Source: Gimesia chilikensis
GTDB taxonomy: Bacteria; Planctomycetota; Planctomycetia; Planctomycetales; Planctomycetaceae
NCBI RefSeq assembly: GCF_007744075.1
Contig: NZ_CP036266.1
Span: 2,775,748-2,839,747 of the forward strand
Direction of reading: 5' to 3'
DNA: 64,000 nt
Part shown: in pieces, positions 17,440-26,964 of the stretch
Numbering within the stretch: the stretch's first letter is position 1
Layout: the number at the start of each line of letters is the position of its first letter
The notes under the pieces: model-generated
The model's database searches: none
What the model saw: only the letters and a program-made list of their open reading frames with translations
Told to the model about the DNA's origin: nothing
Made by a program: the position numbers and the translations under genes

Positions 17440-20040
17440 ATGGCAGAAGAAACAAACAAACAACCAGAATCCGAAGCAGACCCGCAATCCTCAGCGATGG
17501 CTGCTGAGGCTGAAGTTACCGAGGCTGGTGCTTCAGTCAGCGAAGATGGTTCGCGCGCTCTGCCTCAACGTCTGCTGCAGTTTTTCAGTTCGCGCTGGAA
17601 GCTGGTTGGGATCGCCGCTTCGGTTCTCGTGCTGTTGACCATTTACCTGATGAGTGGATCCAGCGAGCCGGAAAAAACGCCTCAGGAGATTCTGGCCGAA
17701 TCGCTGGAACTGCTGGAAGATCGGGAAGATCCGAAGTCGTGGACCATCGCGCAGGACCTGGCTTACTCGCTCAAGAAACAGGAGTATCAGGACCCGGATT
17801 TTCCTGGTGCTTTATACTACATTTTTGGAGTGGTTGCCTTTCGCAATGCGGAAGAGCTGACAGGAGAGTCCCAGGATCATCAGTACCTGATTGCCAGCCG
17901 CTATCTCAAGGAAGCGGAACGTAGAGCGATCATTCAGAAGTACCGACCCGAATGGTGCTTCGCGTATGGCTCCAGTCTCTATCAGCTCGGTTCGACGAAA
18001 CTGTCGCGACCGTTGCTTGAAGAAGCGGCCGAGACCTGGCCGCATGGTAAACTCAAAGCATCCATGATGCTGACTGATATCTACCTGGATCACAAAGCGG
18101 ACGCGGAACTGCAGAACGCATTCAAGTTGAACTCCGCAGCACTGCAGTCAGACAATCTTAACCCCGTGACGCAGGATCGCCTCTACCTGCAACGTGCTCA
18201 GATCATGCTGGCCCAGGGGAAAAACGATCTGGCTGAAGAAGTGCTGACGAAGGTGCAGGAGCGGGACTCGGTCAACCAGGTGACCCTCGTCTTCCAGGCG
18301 CAGACGTTGATGGCTGAGGGTAAGTATCAGGAAGCACTGACCATCCTGGCGCCGCTCAAAGATAACCTGGGACTGGACCGCAAGTTTTCCCGGCAGGCAT
18401 CCTATCTGATGGGGCTGTGTGCGGAATCATTGAATGATGAAGAGGCGGCAATCGGCTTTTATGAGCAGACTACCCACCGCTATGCGGGGACCCATGAAGG
18501 GCTGGCTGCGTACCTGCATCTGGCCGAGTTGCTCCGCAAAAATGGACGTACAGAAGAAGCATTGATCGCCTACAGGACGGCGCTGCGGTCAGTCAGCAGT
18601 CCGGAAGATTTTCGCAATCGCTGGATCAGCCTGGAAGGATTTCGGAAGTATGCACTCGATGCCTGGAATGACTGGGTTGATGAGGAAAAAATCAAAAATG
18701 GCGTGACCTGTTTCAGTGCAGCGATTCAGTTGTCGGAATATCTGCCCCCCTTGTTACCTGAAGTGCAGGCACGGGAACTGGCAGCGAATGCCAATCGGCG
18801 GTGGGCGGAATATCTTGAACGCAGCTACGAACAGACGACCGTCAGTGAGCGGGAGAGACTGAAGCATGAACTGCAGGACCACTGGATTCAAAGTGGTAAA
18901 GCATATTATGAACTGGCCCGCCATCTGAAAACGACGGATCGTTACGGAGAGATTCTGTCCATTTCTGCAGAGCATTTTCAGAAAGGTCAGGATTATGAAA
19001 CTGCACTCAAGGTGCTGACCCGGTTTATCAATATCAACCCGGATAAAAAAATGCCCCAGGCACTTGTTCGTCGTGGGGAAATTCTGCTGGAACTGGATCA
19101 ACTGGATGAAGCCATCAGTCATTTTGAACGGGTGATGACGAACTATCCCACCGATGTGGCTGCGTTCCAGGCAAAGTATCTGCTGGGCGTCGCGCACCTG
19201 GAGCAGGATCAGCTCGAACAGGCTCAAGGGGTCTGGAAAGACATTCTGGAGAACAGCAATTTAACGCCTCAAGCGAAACAATGGTCGGATTCTCTGTTTG
19301 CACTGGGCAAGTTGAATTTTCACCTCGGGAAGATTGCGGGCCAAAAGCCCCAGGCGGCAGGTGGCACAGCACAAGGTGAGAAGTCGACTGCACAGCCAGG
19401 ACCCTATTTTTACTTTGAGGAATCGACGCGACGACTGCGGGAATACGTGAATCGGTACCCGGAATCAGAAAAGGTGCATGAGGCACGGTTCCTGCTTGCC
19501 CGGGCTTTGCAGAATCTGGCGGATGAACCCTTGCAGGAGATGAAAACTGCCCGAACTGAAAACGCCCGCCAGGAACTGCAGCGGAAACAGTATCGTTTTT
19601 TGAATATGGCGATTGAACAGTTACAGAGTCTGAATCGCGATCTCCGCCGGCTCGAGAGTCAGGATCGCCTCGATCCCCTCGGTAAGCGACTGTTGAAATC
19701 AACCTGTTTCGGCAAAGCGCATCTGCTGTACATGACCGGTGAGTACGAAGACGCGATTAAGTCGTATCACGATGCCGTCAATCGCTATCCACAATGTACG
19801 GAAGTGTTGATTGCCTATATGAAAATGTCAGGCTGCTATGAAAGCCTGGGTAAAAAAAATGAAGCCAAGAGCATGCTGGAGCAGGCCAAGATTATCCTGA
19901 AACAGATGCCCGATAAAGTGTTTGATTCCCGGGACAGTAACCTCGGGCGTGAGGAATGGAATCGCTGGCTGGACTGGTCGCGGGAGTTGCGCTATTCCAA
20001 TCAGCAGGCGACCACAGCCAAAACTGGAAATGGTGCCTGA
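17440..20040 (+). CDS. Large membrane-anchored tetratricopeptide-repeat protein
   Basis: 866 residues. An acidic, disordered cytoplasmic N-terminus of about 50 residues is followed by one membrane helix (about 54-72) and then a long alpha-helical solenoid with TPR-like repeats spread over the remaining 780 residues. Clear copies are AIGFYEQTTHRYAGTHEG, EALIAYRTAL, AISHFERVMTNYPTD and AIKSYHDAVNRYPQC. No enzymatic motif is seen. Such proteins scaffold protein complexes at the membrane. It lies just before the flagellar run, only 91 bases ahead of the FlgN-like gene and in the same direction, so cotranscription is possible, but a flagellar role is not shown. Confidence 0.75.
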   Translation: MAEETNKQPESEADPQSSAMAAEAEVTEAGASVSEDGSRALPQRLLQFFSSRWKLVGIAASVLVLLTIYLMSGSSEPEKTPQEILAESLELLEDREDPKSWTIAQDLAYSLKKQEYQDPDFPGALYYIFGVVAFRNAEELTGESQDHQYLIASRYLKEAERRAIIQKYRPEWCFAYGSSLYQLGSTKLSRPLLEEAAETWPHGKLKASMMLTDIYLDHKADAELQNAFKLNSAALQSDNLNPVTQDRLYLQRAQIMLAQGKNDLAEEVLTKVQERDSVNQVTLVFQAQTLMAEGKYQEALTILAPLKDNLGLDRKFSRQASYLMGLCAESLNDEEAAIGFYEQTTHRYAGTHEGLAAYLHLAELLRKNGRTEEALIAYRTALRSVSSPEDFRNRWISLEGFRKYALDAWNDWVDEEKIKNGVTCFSAAIQLSEYLPPLLPEVQARELAANANRRWAEYLERSYEQTTVSERERLKHELQDHWIQSGKAYYELARHLKTTDRYGEILSISAEHFQKGQDYETALKVLTRFININPDKKMPQALVRRGEILLELDQLDEAISHFERVMTNYPTDVAAFQAKYLLGVAHLEQDQLEQAQGVWKDILENSNLTPQAKQWSDSLFALGKLNFHLGKIAGQKPQAAGGTAQGEKSTAQPGPYFYFEESTRRLREYVNRYPESEKVHEARFLLARALQNLADEPLQEMKTARTENARQELQRKQYRFLNMAIEQLQSLNRDLRRLESQDRLDPLGKRLLKSTCFGKAHLLYMTGEYEDAIKSYHDAVNRYPQCTEVLIAYMKMSGCYESLGKKNEAKSMLEQAKIILKQMPDKVFDSRDSNLGREEWNRWLDWSRELRYSNQQATTAKTGNGA

Positions 20041-20131
20041 CAAATAAGATTAACCTGTCTGCGGTTCAGTCGGAACTGTGTGATGCAGTTCGGGCAAACC
20101 GGAAACGATTTAGAAAAATGTTAAAAGTGTT

Positions 20132-20584
20132 ATGACTTCCACACACATGATTGATTATCCGAAATTGTTTGCGGTGCGTCTGGAATACTCCAAGGCCCTG
20201 TTGAAGCTCTCCCTTCAGCAGCAGGATCTGATCGAGCAGGATGATTACACGCAGCTGCTGGATGTTCTGGGGCAGAAACAGCGGTTGCTGGGACAACTGG
20301 ATCAGTATACCAGGCAGTTGCCTCAACTCTGGGAAAAATGGAAGGCCGACCGGGATCAGCTGCCGACAGATCAGCGGGAAACTTGTGAAACCATTTTACA
20401 GCAATCGGAGGCAGTGCTGTCCGAGTTGTTGCAGAACGAAGATACCAGCACGCAGTCGATGGTGCATCGACGCGATCAGACTCGTGAGCAGTTAAAGTCA
20501 CTCAATCAGGGTGGCAGAGTGGGTGAAGCCTACCGGGACAACCTGGCCCCAGTGACGCATCGCCATTTGAATATCGACCAGTAA
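20132..20584 (+). CDS. FlgN/FliT-like flagellar export chaperone (candidate)
   Basis: 150 residues, nearly all helical, rich in Gln, Leu and Glu, with no membrane helix. The pattern of a long helical hairpin starting with a Leu/Gln-rich segment (about 15-65) followed by a second helix (about 85-120) resembles FlgN and FliT chaperones, which bind hook-junction or cap proteins before export. Sequence identity is not diagnostic; the call leans on size, helical character and position just upstream of the flagellar regulator and flgB. Confidence 0.5.
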   Translation: MTSTHMIDYPKLFAVRLEYSKALLKLSLQQQDLIEQDDYTQLLDVLGQKQRLLGQLDQYTRQLPQLWEKWKADRDQLPTDQRETCETILQQSEAVLSELLQNEDTSTQSMVHRRDQTREQLKSLNQGGRVGEAYRDNLAPVTHRHLNIDQ

Positions 20585-20637
20585 CGGTCACTTAAAACAA
20601 TACGTAACGTTAATCTTTCAGAGATTGGTTTTTAATA

Positions 20638-22086
20638 ATGAAGCAGAGTATGATTCATCAGGTAACATCACGCGGCGTGATCCAGGTCGTATCCGAAGAT
20701 CGGATCCGCCGACTGGAAATCTGTACGCAGTTGTCAAATCTGGGCTACACGGTCGTGCCGCTGGCAGAGATTGTTCTGTCTCCAGCACCACAGCACTCCG
20801 AGGCAGATGTTTGTGTATTGCTCGATGCGAAAGGGATTGCCGAGTACGCCTTCAAGGCAGAGACACTCCCCGAGCAGAGTTTGATCCCGGTACTGTTTTA
20901 TCCCGCTTTCACAGCCGGACAGACACGTGACGCCCGGCAGGCAGGCGGAACGGGGAGTCTGGCTGGCATGGTTCCCTTTGCAGAACTGAAGCCGGAAGAC
21001 TCGCTGGAAAGCGTTGGCCGTCTACTCGATTCCGCGATCAGATATTCTCGCCTGTCGCGAAAGTGTACCGGACTGATTCAGGAACTGAATACGCGATCTA
21101 CGCGTAAGCTGATCGGTTACAGTCAGGCGATCCAGAATCTGCGCGACCGGATTGCCGACACGATTCATCTGCTGACTCCCGTTTTGGTTCAGGGCGCTCC
21201 GGGGACGGAATTAGCACTGGTGGCGGAGATGATTCATGATGCCATGTTTCTGGAGACGCGACCTTTTATCAAGGTGAACTGCAGCAGCCTCACGATTGAA
21301 AATGTCGAGCGGGAACTGCTGGGGTATTTTACTGATGAGCAGAGCAGCTACACCGATGAGCCCAAGTGGAACCCCGGTCGCCTCGAGCAGGCCGAAGGGG
21401 GAACCCTGGTCCTGGATCAGATGCAGCTTGCCTCTCTGCCGGTGCAGTCAGCGATTCTGAAAATCGTGGAACGGAAAGAGTATCTCTCTCCCGAAGACGG
21501 TCTGCTTAAAAAACTCAACTGCCGACTATTGACGTTAAGTCATGTTCCGCTGACCGAACTGGTTGCTCAAAATCAGTTCAAGCGTAAACTGGCTTCTGTG
21601 CTGGGTGAAACGACGATTACGGTTCCGCGGTTGAATGATCGCAGGGAAGATCTGGCATTGCTCACGGAATACCTGTTGAGCGAAGTTGCCCGCAGCGAGG
21701 GGACTGTTCCCAAGCTGCTGACACTGGATGGCCTGGAAACCCTGAAGCGGCACAACTGGACCGGCGATGTGCAGGAACTGCGAAACCTGCTTCAGCATGT
21801 CAGTCGTGTAGACAATGGTCCTCGCCTGGATGCTGCCAGCCTGCAGCCCTGGATTGGATCCGAGGCATTGGCAGATCCCGAGGCAATGGTCGGTATGACC
21901 TTGCGGGAAATGGAACAGAAGTTGATTGAAAGTACGTTTGCCCGCTGCGGGGGCAATCGTGAAAATACGGCCCAGATGCTGGACATCGGCTTGAGAACGC
22001 TTTCGGGAAAACTGAGATCGTACGGTTATCCGCCACGGGGAGGCCCAGATTCAAAACGGAACTTCACGGTCCGGCGTGCAGCCTGA
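20638..22086 (+). CDS. Degenerate sigma-54-activator homologue at the head of the flagellar cluster
   Basis: 482 residues aligning along its length with NtrC/FleQ-type activators: a pseudo-receiver-like N-terminus (about 12-135), an AAA+ domain (about 155-390) and an intact Fis-type helix-turn-helix (about 425-465). The AAA+ motifs are ruined. Walker A reads GAPGTELA at 186-193 with Leu192 where the nucleotide-binding Lys should be. Walker B ends Asp260-Gln261 instead of Asp-Glu. The GAFTGA loop is absent, replaced by a GYFTDEQSS-type stretch. The YYRL segment is lost and sensor II reads WTGDVQEL instead of WPGNVREL. It should bind DNA but probably neither hydrolyses ATP nor remodels sigma-54. 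Position suggests flagellar gene control (inference). Confidence 0.82.
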   Translation: MKQSMIHQVTSRGVIQVVSEDRIRRLEICTQLSNLGYTVVPLAEIVLSPAPQHSEADVCVLLDAKGIAEYAFKAETLPEQSLIPVLFYPAFTAGQTRDARQAGGTGSLAGMVPFAELKPEDSLESVGRLLDSAIRYSRLSRKCTGLIQELNTRSTRKLIGYSQAIQNLRDRIADTIHLLTPVLVQGAPGTELALVAEMIHDAMFLETRPFIKVNCSSLTIENVERELLGYFTDEQSSYTDEPKWNPGRLEQAEGGTLVLDQMQLASLPVQSAILKIVERKEYLSPEDGLLKKLNCRLLTLSHVPLTELVAQNQFKRKLASVLGETTITVPRLNDRREDLALLTEYLLSEVARSEGTVPKLLTLDGLETLKRHNWTGDVQELRNLLQHVSRVDNGPRLDAASLQPWIGSEALADPEAMVGMTLREMEQKLIESTFARCGGNRENTAQMLDIGLRTLSGKLRSYGYPPRGGPDSKRNFTVRRAA

Positions 22087-22123
22087 CCAGCGGCAGCGTT
22101 TATTGTTTATTAAGGTGTAAATC

Positions 22124-22588
22124 ATGTTAGATCAGATTCTGAATTCGAATTCGTTGCCACTGCTGGAGAAAATGGCCGCGTTCTCAGAGCGTCGGCAGGA
22201 AGTTCTGGCGGGAAATATCGCGAATATTGATACCCCCGGGTACAAGATGCGCGATCTCCCGGTGGCCGAATTTCGACAGGCATTGCAGGAAGCCGTTCAG
22301 TTGCAGGAAAAGCTGGCTCAGCCTGCCAACCGTTCGTCGCTGTCGATGCCGGTGACGCTGGGAGAGACACGAAATCCGGAAACAGAGCTGCAGAGACTGT
22401 TTCCGCGGAGTCTGTACGAGGCCCGGGAAACGTCGCCTCAGAATCTGACTTTTAATGATGATAATAATCGGAGCATTGAAGCACAGGTGATGCATATGAC
22501 CAAAAACTCGCTGATGCAGCAGTTTGCGGTTGAGACCATGATGGCTCAGATGAATCAGCTGTTAACGGTAATCTCTGAAAGAGCTTAA
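22124..22588 (+). CDS. flgB: Flagellar proximal rod protein FlgB
   Basis: 154-residue rod subunit that polymerises on the MS ring/FliE. The N-terminal rod motif GNIANIDTPGYK (about 29-40) is intact, and the C-terminal helix (about 120-150, MTKNSLMQQFAVETMM) is the usual D0 partner. It starts the structural run flgB-flgC-fliE-fliF and follows the degenerate regulator by 37 bases. Confidence 0.93.
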   Translation: MLDQILNSNSLPLLEKMAAFSERRQEVLAGNIANIDTPGYKMRDLPVAEFRQALQEAVQLQEKLAQPANRSSLSMPVTLGETRNPETELQRLFPRSLYEARETSPQNLTFNDDNNRSIEAQVMHMTKNSLMQQFAVETMMAQMNQLLTVISERA

Positions 22589-22636
22589 GGCCTGTAATCT
22601 GAGTGAACTCGGGAAGATCAGGTAAAGGAGCGAGGT

Positions 22637-23050
22637 ATGTTTAAGGGAATTGATATCAGCAGCAGTGCTCTGGTGGCACAGCGTCAGAGAATGAACACAA
22701 TTGCAGGTAATATCGCTGCGGTGAATGTGTCTTATGATCCTGCCAGCGACAAAGAGCCTTATTATCGGCGGATTGTGACCTTCCAGGCAGATACGGAGAG
22801 CCTGGACCAGGAGAAGACAGGAGTTGGTGTTCAATATCATGTAAAAATTGATACAGACACACCTTTAAGAAAAACGTATGATCCCGGCCATCCTCATGCA
22901 GACCAGGATGGAAATGTCACCTATCCTAACATTGATATGGTCAACGAGTTCGTCAACGCCATGGAGGCAGGACGTTCATACGAGGCCAATATTTCCGCAA
23001 TGCAGATGTCGAAAGAAATGTTTAATACTTCGTTGCGGATTCTGGCGTGA
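22637..23050 (+). CDS. flgC: Flagellar rod protein FlgC
   Basis: 137-residue rod subunit. The N-terminal amphipathic helix with MNTIAGNIAAVN and the following PYYRRIVTF motif mark FlgC, as does the C-terminal NMVNEFVNAMEAGRSYEANISAMQMSKEMF-type helix (read as separate conserved pieces). The spacing of 48 bases from flgB and an AAGGAG ribosome-binding site support the ATG at 22637. Confidence 0.93.
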   Translation: MFKGIDISSSALVAQRQRMNTIAGNIAAVNVSYDPASDKEPYYRRIVTFQADTESLDQEKTGVGVQYHVKIDTDTPLRKTYDPGHPHADQDGNVTYPNIDMVNEFVNAMEAGRSYEANISAMQMSKEMFNTSLRILA

Positions 23051-23108
23051 GGTGAGACTTTCATAATCGTAAAATTCAACTTCATCTGATCTCAGGGAAG
23101 GGAACAGG

Positions 23109-23423
23109 ATGACGAATTCCATCAGTCATATCGGAAATGCATTTGTGCCGGGGATTCCCCCGACAGGCATTCAGGAAGCAGGCACTGCCAACCCATCGGG
23201 CGGTCCTTCCTTCAAGGAACTGATGCTGGACTCACTGCATAACGCCAATCAGATTCAGCTGGACTCGCAACAGGCTATTGAAAAAGGGCTGCTGGGAGGC
23301 GATATCACCCAGGCAGAAGTCTTTACTTCGGTGAAGAAGGCGGATCTGGCTCTGAAGATGATGGTGCAGATGCGAAATAAACTGCTGGAAGCCTACAACG
23401 AAGTACAGCGGATGCAGCTCTGA
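23109..23423 (+). CDS. fliE: Flagellar hook-basal body complex protein FliE
   Basis: 104-residue adaptor linking the MS ring to the rod. It shows the typical FSFKELML-like start of the ordered part (here PSFKELMLDSL at about 36-46). The rest is helical, with the C-terminal KADLALKMMVQMRNKLLEAY stretch that defines the family. The first 30 residues are disordered. Confidence 0.9.
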   Translation: MTNSISHIGNAFVPGIPPTGIQEAGTANPSGGPSFKELMLDSLHNANQIQLDSQQAIEKGLLGGDITQAEVFTSVKKADLALKMMVQMRNKLLEAYNEVQRMQL

Positions 23424-23488
23424 TCAACCGCACTCAATAGCGATTCTCTTACCATTTTGACATGGACTAGTCGATTGGTTACCCCGGT

Positions 23489-25105
23489 ATGGATACGATA
23501 AAAAAAATATATCAACAGTTCGCAAGCTTATATCAGAACATGACGGGCAGTCAGCGGGCGATTCTGCTGGCCGTCCCCCTGTTGATGATGGTTGCGTTTG
23601 GCTTCCTGTTCTTTCGCGAAAGCCAATCCAGTTATGTGTCACTTTCGCTGGGGAAAGATTTCACCACGGAAGGTGTGATTCATGCTGAAGAAGTCCTGCT
23701 GCGGGCGGGATTGACCGACTTCACCCGGAAAGGACAGCGGATCATGGTCCCGCAGTCCGAAGTGACCCGCTACAATGCAGCGCTGATTGAAGGTGGCGGG
23801 CTACCGACTGACTGGGCATCCGAATGGCAGGAGCAGTTTGAGAAATCGAGCATGTTCGTCAGCAAGGACCAGTTGCAGGTCATGCGGGATATCGCTTTAG
23901 GGAATCAGCTGCGCAGAATGATCCGGGCCATCCCCTCGATTGAAGATGCGAGTGTAATGTGGGCCCGTTCCAAGAAACGGCTTCGCTGGAATAACACCAC
24001 TCCCGAAGTCACAGCAACCGTGATGGTCAAGCCACGTCCTGGACGGGAACTCTCTCCGACTCTGGCGAGCAGCCTGCGGGCAGCGGTTTCCACCATGGTA
24101 CCTGACCTGACTGCGGAATCGGTGACCGTCTTCGACCAGTCCACCGGAAACTCTTACACCGCGGAAGATAAGAATGCCGCCTTCGATGGTAAATTCATCA
24201 GCTGGGTCAACAAGCATACCCGAAATTACCAGACCAAGATTCTGGATTCTCTCTCTTACATTCCCGATGTAATCGTGAATGTGAACGTTGATGTAGAAAA
24301 CCTGAAGCGCTACGTTGAACGCAAGCAGGAAATCAACACCGATGGCACGGTCGCACTGCAGTCGAAAGAGCAGTCGACAGAGCGGAATATCACTCAGAAG
24401 CCGGCCCGGGCCGAACCGGGGGCCCGTTCCAATCAGCCTAATTCGCTGTCGGTTGCACGCGGTAATGAGAAGAACGAGAAGGTAACCGAAACGAATTCAG
24501 AATCGCTGTCGGCGCCTTCCTTTACCTGGACGGAAAAAGAGTTTGTCGCTGCGATGCCGAACACGGTTCAGGTTTCAATTTCCATTCCCGAAGACTATTA
24601 CGCTGCCGTTGCAATCAAACGAGGCATCCAGAAGGGAGAGTCGGATGCAGATCTGGCCACCTTCAAACAGGCGACCGATACGATCAAAGCTGAGGTGGAA
24701 ACCAGTATTCAGAAACAGGTTCAGAAGCTGATTCCCTCCCAGTCCGCTGAGAATTCCGTAAGCGTCGCTTCATTCGTTCGTGTGGATCAGCAGGTGCCGG
24801 AAGTGGCATTACCGATAACGGAAACCGTAGGTGAATTTGTGAGCCAGTGGGGCAGCACCATCGGTTTGGGGCTGTTCGCTCTCTGGGCACTCTGGATGCT
24901 CAATAAGAGTATGCCGGAGATTGAAGAAGTCAATACGGAGGAAGTAAACATGCCTCGCGAAAAACCGACTCCCGCGGAAGACGAAGAGGAAGAGATTCGC
25001 CCCCGCAGGCAACCGACACAGCGGGATGAAGTGCAGTTACTCGTACGCGACAATCCAGAAGCCGCGGCCCTGGTGCTGCGAAAGTGGATCCAGTCCAAGT
25101 CGTAG
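23489..25105 (+). CDS. fliF: Flagellar MS-ring protein FliF
   Basis: 538 residues forming the membrane ring on which the flagellum is built. Two membrane helices (about 26-46 and 450-468) flank ring-building domains in the periplasm; the conserved pieces DFTTEGVIHAEEVLLRAGL, GNQLRRMIRAI and VTVMVKPRPG-like segments are visible. The C-terminal cytoplasmic tail is acidic/Arg-rich and ends in a helix (VRDNPEAAALVLRKWI) of the kind that binds FliG, encoded directly downstream. Confidence 0.94.
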   Translation: MDTIKKIYQQFASLYQNMTGSQRAILLAVPLLMMVAFGFLFFRESQSSYVSLSLGKDFTTEGVIHAEEVLLRAGLTDFTRKGQRIMVPQSEVTRYNAALIEGGGLPTDWASEWQEQFEKSSMFVSKDQLQVMRDIALGNQLRRMIRAIPSIEDASVMWARSKKRLRWNNTTPEVTATVMVKPRPGRELSPTLASSLRAAVSTMVPDLTAESVTVFDQSTGNSYTAEDKNAAFDGKFISWVNKHTRNYQTKILDSLSYIPDVIVNVNVDVENLKRYVERKQEINTDGTVALQSKEQSTERNITQKPARAEPGARSNQPNSLSVARGNEKNEKVTETNSESLSAPSFTWTEKEFVAAMPNTVQVSISIPEDYYAAVAIKRGIQKGESDADLATFKQATDTIKAEVETSIQKQVQKLIPSQSAENSVSVASFVRVDQQVPEVALPITETVGEFVSQWGSTIGLGLFALWALWMLNKSMPEIEEVNTEEVNMPREKPTPAEDEEEEIRPRRQPTQRDEVQLLVRDNPEAAALVLRKWIQSKS

Positions 25106-25159
25106 ACAGGTGCTCCTTCGGGAGTCGATCAGTAATACAGTTAAAGAGTGGATAGAAAC

Positions 25160-26155
25160 ATGGATGATCTCCAAAAAGCAGCTGTGCTGTTACTGAGTCT
25201 GGACAAACCGCTGGCTGCAGAGGTCTTAAGTCTGATGTCCAAAGATGATGTCGAAAAAGTGACAATGATGATTGCCCGGATGCAGGATGTCACCAAAGAG
25301 CAGCAGTCCAGCGTATTGAACGAGTTCACTTCTCTCAGTGGTGAGCAGACCAACATGGAACGTGGTGGTCTGGATGCGGTGAATGAACTACTGGAACAGT
25401 CGCTGGGGAAAGAAGGCGCCGGTTCGATTCTGGACAGTATCAATCAGACGATGAACTCGGTTCCTTTCGGGTTTTTACAGAAGTCCGGAGCAGCGAACCT
25501 GCTGACTTTTATCATCGAAGAACATCCACAGACCATTGCCATGATCATGTCGCATCTGCCCAGTAACCTCGCGGCAGAAGTACTGGCAGGGCTCCCTTCC
25601 AACAAGCAGATGGATGTGATCAAGCGGATTGCCAATATGGAGCAGACCAGTCCAGAGGTCATTCGTGACGTTGAGAAGAGCCTGGAACATCGAATGAAGA
25701 ATACATTCAGCCAGGGGACAGAAAAGGCGGGTGGTGTGGAACTGGTGGCTGAAATCCTGAACGTAACCGACCGGATGACCAACAAGGGGATTCTGGAAAA
25801 TATGGATCAGGAGACACCCGATCTGGCAGACGAGATCAGAAGACTGATGTTCGTCTTTGACGATCTGGTCAAACTGGACAACAAGGCCATTCAGGCTCTG
25901 CTCAAAGAGGTTGATACCAACCAGTGGGCGGTGGCTCTTAAGGGAGCTTCCGAAGAGATCAAGCAGAAGGTGCTCAGCAATCTGTCACAACGGGCGGCTG
26001 ACATGCTGCGGGAAGAAATGGAATACCTGGGGCCGATCAAGGTCAGCGATGTCGAAGCCGTTCAGCAACAGATTGTCGACAGCGTGCGGCGGCTGGAAGA
26101 TGCCGGTGAGATTGAAGTCGCCTCCGGAAGCGAAAGCGAACAGTACATTACCTGA
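25160..26155 (+). CDS. fliG: Flagellar motor switch protein FliG
   Basis: 331-residue C-ring protein that contacts FliF through its N-domain and MotA through its C-domain. The EHPQTIAMIMSHLP motif of the middle domain is intact, and the C-terminal domain has the charged torque helix (FDDLVKLDNKAIQALLKEV) and the LGPIKVSDVE segment. I chose ATG 25160, which gives the family N-terminus MDDLQKAAVLLL; an in-frame GTG at 25148 would add four residues. Confidence 0.95.
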   Translation: MDDLQKAAVLLLSLDKPLAAEVLSLMSKDDVEKVTMMIARMQDVTKEQQSSVLNEFTSLSGEQTNMERGGLDAVNELLEQSLGKEGAGSILDSINQTMNSVPFGFLQKSGAANLLTFIIEEHPQTIAMIMSHLPSNLAAEVLAGLPSNKQMDVIKRIANMEQTSPEVIRDVEKSLEHRMKNTFSQGTEKAGGVELVAEILNVTDRMTNKGILENMDQETPDLADEIRRLMFVFDDLVKLDNKAIQALLKEVDTNQWAVALKGASEEIKQKVLSNLSQRAADMLREEMEYLGPIKVSDVEAVQQQIVDSVRRLEDAGEIEVASGSESEQYIT

Positions 26156-26235
26156 TTCCGATCAGGGAACGAGTTTGATGTCAGGCGGTTCTGGACGCAG
26201 AGGCAGCCTGACAGAATACAGATAAAGATGGAATT

Positions 26236-26955
26236 ATGGCGGAACTGGAAACAGCTAAACTGTTAAAAGCAGAAGCCTTTCGAGCATTGGGTTCGAAGGT
26301 GGCTTACAGTTTTAACGACATCGAAAAACGATGCGAAGACTACATTCAGAAGGTGCGCGACCAGACGCGCCAGATGATTCTGGATGCGCAGCAGGAAGCG
26401 GAACAAATCAGACAGACTGCCTACCAGGAAGGTCATCAACAGGGGGTGACCGAAGCGCAAATGGAACAGGAGCAGTTGGTACAGACCCGGGCCGAGCAAC
26501 GGGCCAGCCAGATGGTTCAGGAGCAACTGGGAACCGTTTATCCTGCGATGCAGCAGGCCGTGGAAGCCTTGCAGCACGAACGTGTGAACTGGAGACAGAT
26601 CTGGGATAAGAGCGCTATCGAAATCTGCCTGGGGATTGCCGAGAAAGTGATCCGCGCGGAACTGAATGCGAAGCCTGAGTCGGTGCGTCCCATGATGAGT
26701 GAAGCGCTGAAGCTTGCTTCCGGCACGCAGCAGATTCGCTTTCATCTGAATCCTGTCGATGTTGAACATCTGGGGCAGAACACCAGAACTTTCATCAGTA
26801 ATTTAACCGGGTGTCAGAGCTGTGAGATCATAGAGGACGAAACTATTTCTCCCGGTGGTTGTATTGTCGAGACGCAGCATGGCACCATTGACGCGACCCT
26901 GGAAACGCAACTCGAGCGAATTTCAGAGGAGCTGATCATTCAGAATCAGGAATAG
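26236..26955 (+). CDS. fliH: Flagellar assembly protein FliH
   Basis: 239 residues. A long Gln/Glu-rich helical N-terminal half with repeated small-residue spacing (about 40-110, with QEAEQIRQTAYQEGHQQG as the family marker) is followed by a C-terminal FliI-binding domain (about 130-235) with AEKVIRAEL and the ISPGGCIVETQHGTIDATLETQ signature. FliH regulates the FliI ATPase and docks it on the C-ring. The stop lies nine bases before fliI. Confidence 0.9.
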   Translation: MAELETAKLLKAEAFRALGSKVAYSFNDIEKRCEDYIQKVRDQTRQMILDAQQEAEQIRQTAYQEGHQQGVTEAQMEQEQLVQTRAEQRASQMVQEQLGTVYPAMQQAVEALQHERVNWRQIWDKSAIEICLGIAEKVIRAELNAKPESVRPMMSEALKLASGTQQIRFHLNPVDVEHLGQNTRTFISNLTGCQSCEIIEDETISPGGCIVETQHGTIDATLETQLERISEELIIQNQE

Positions 26956-26964
26956 TCTTTTCGG

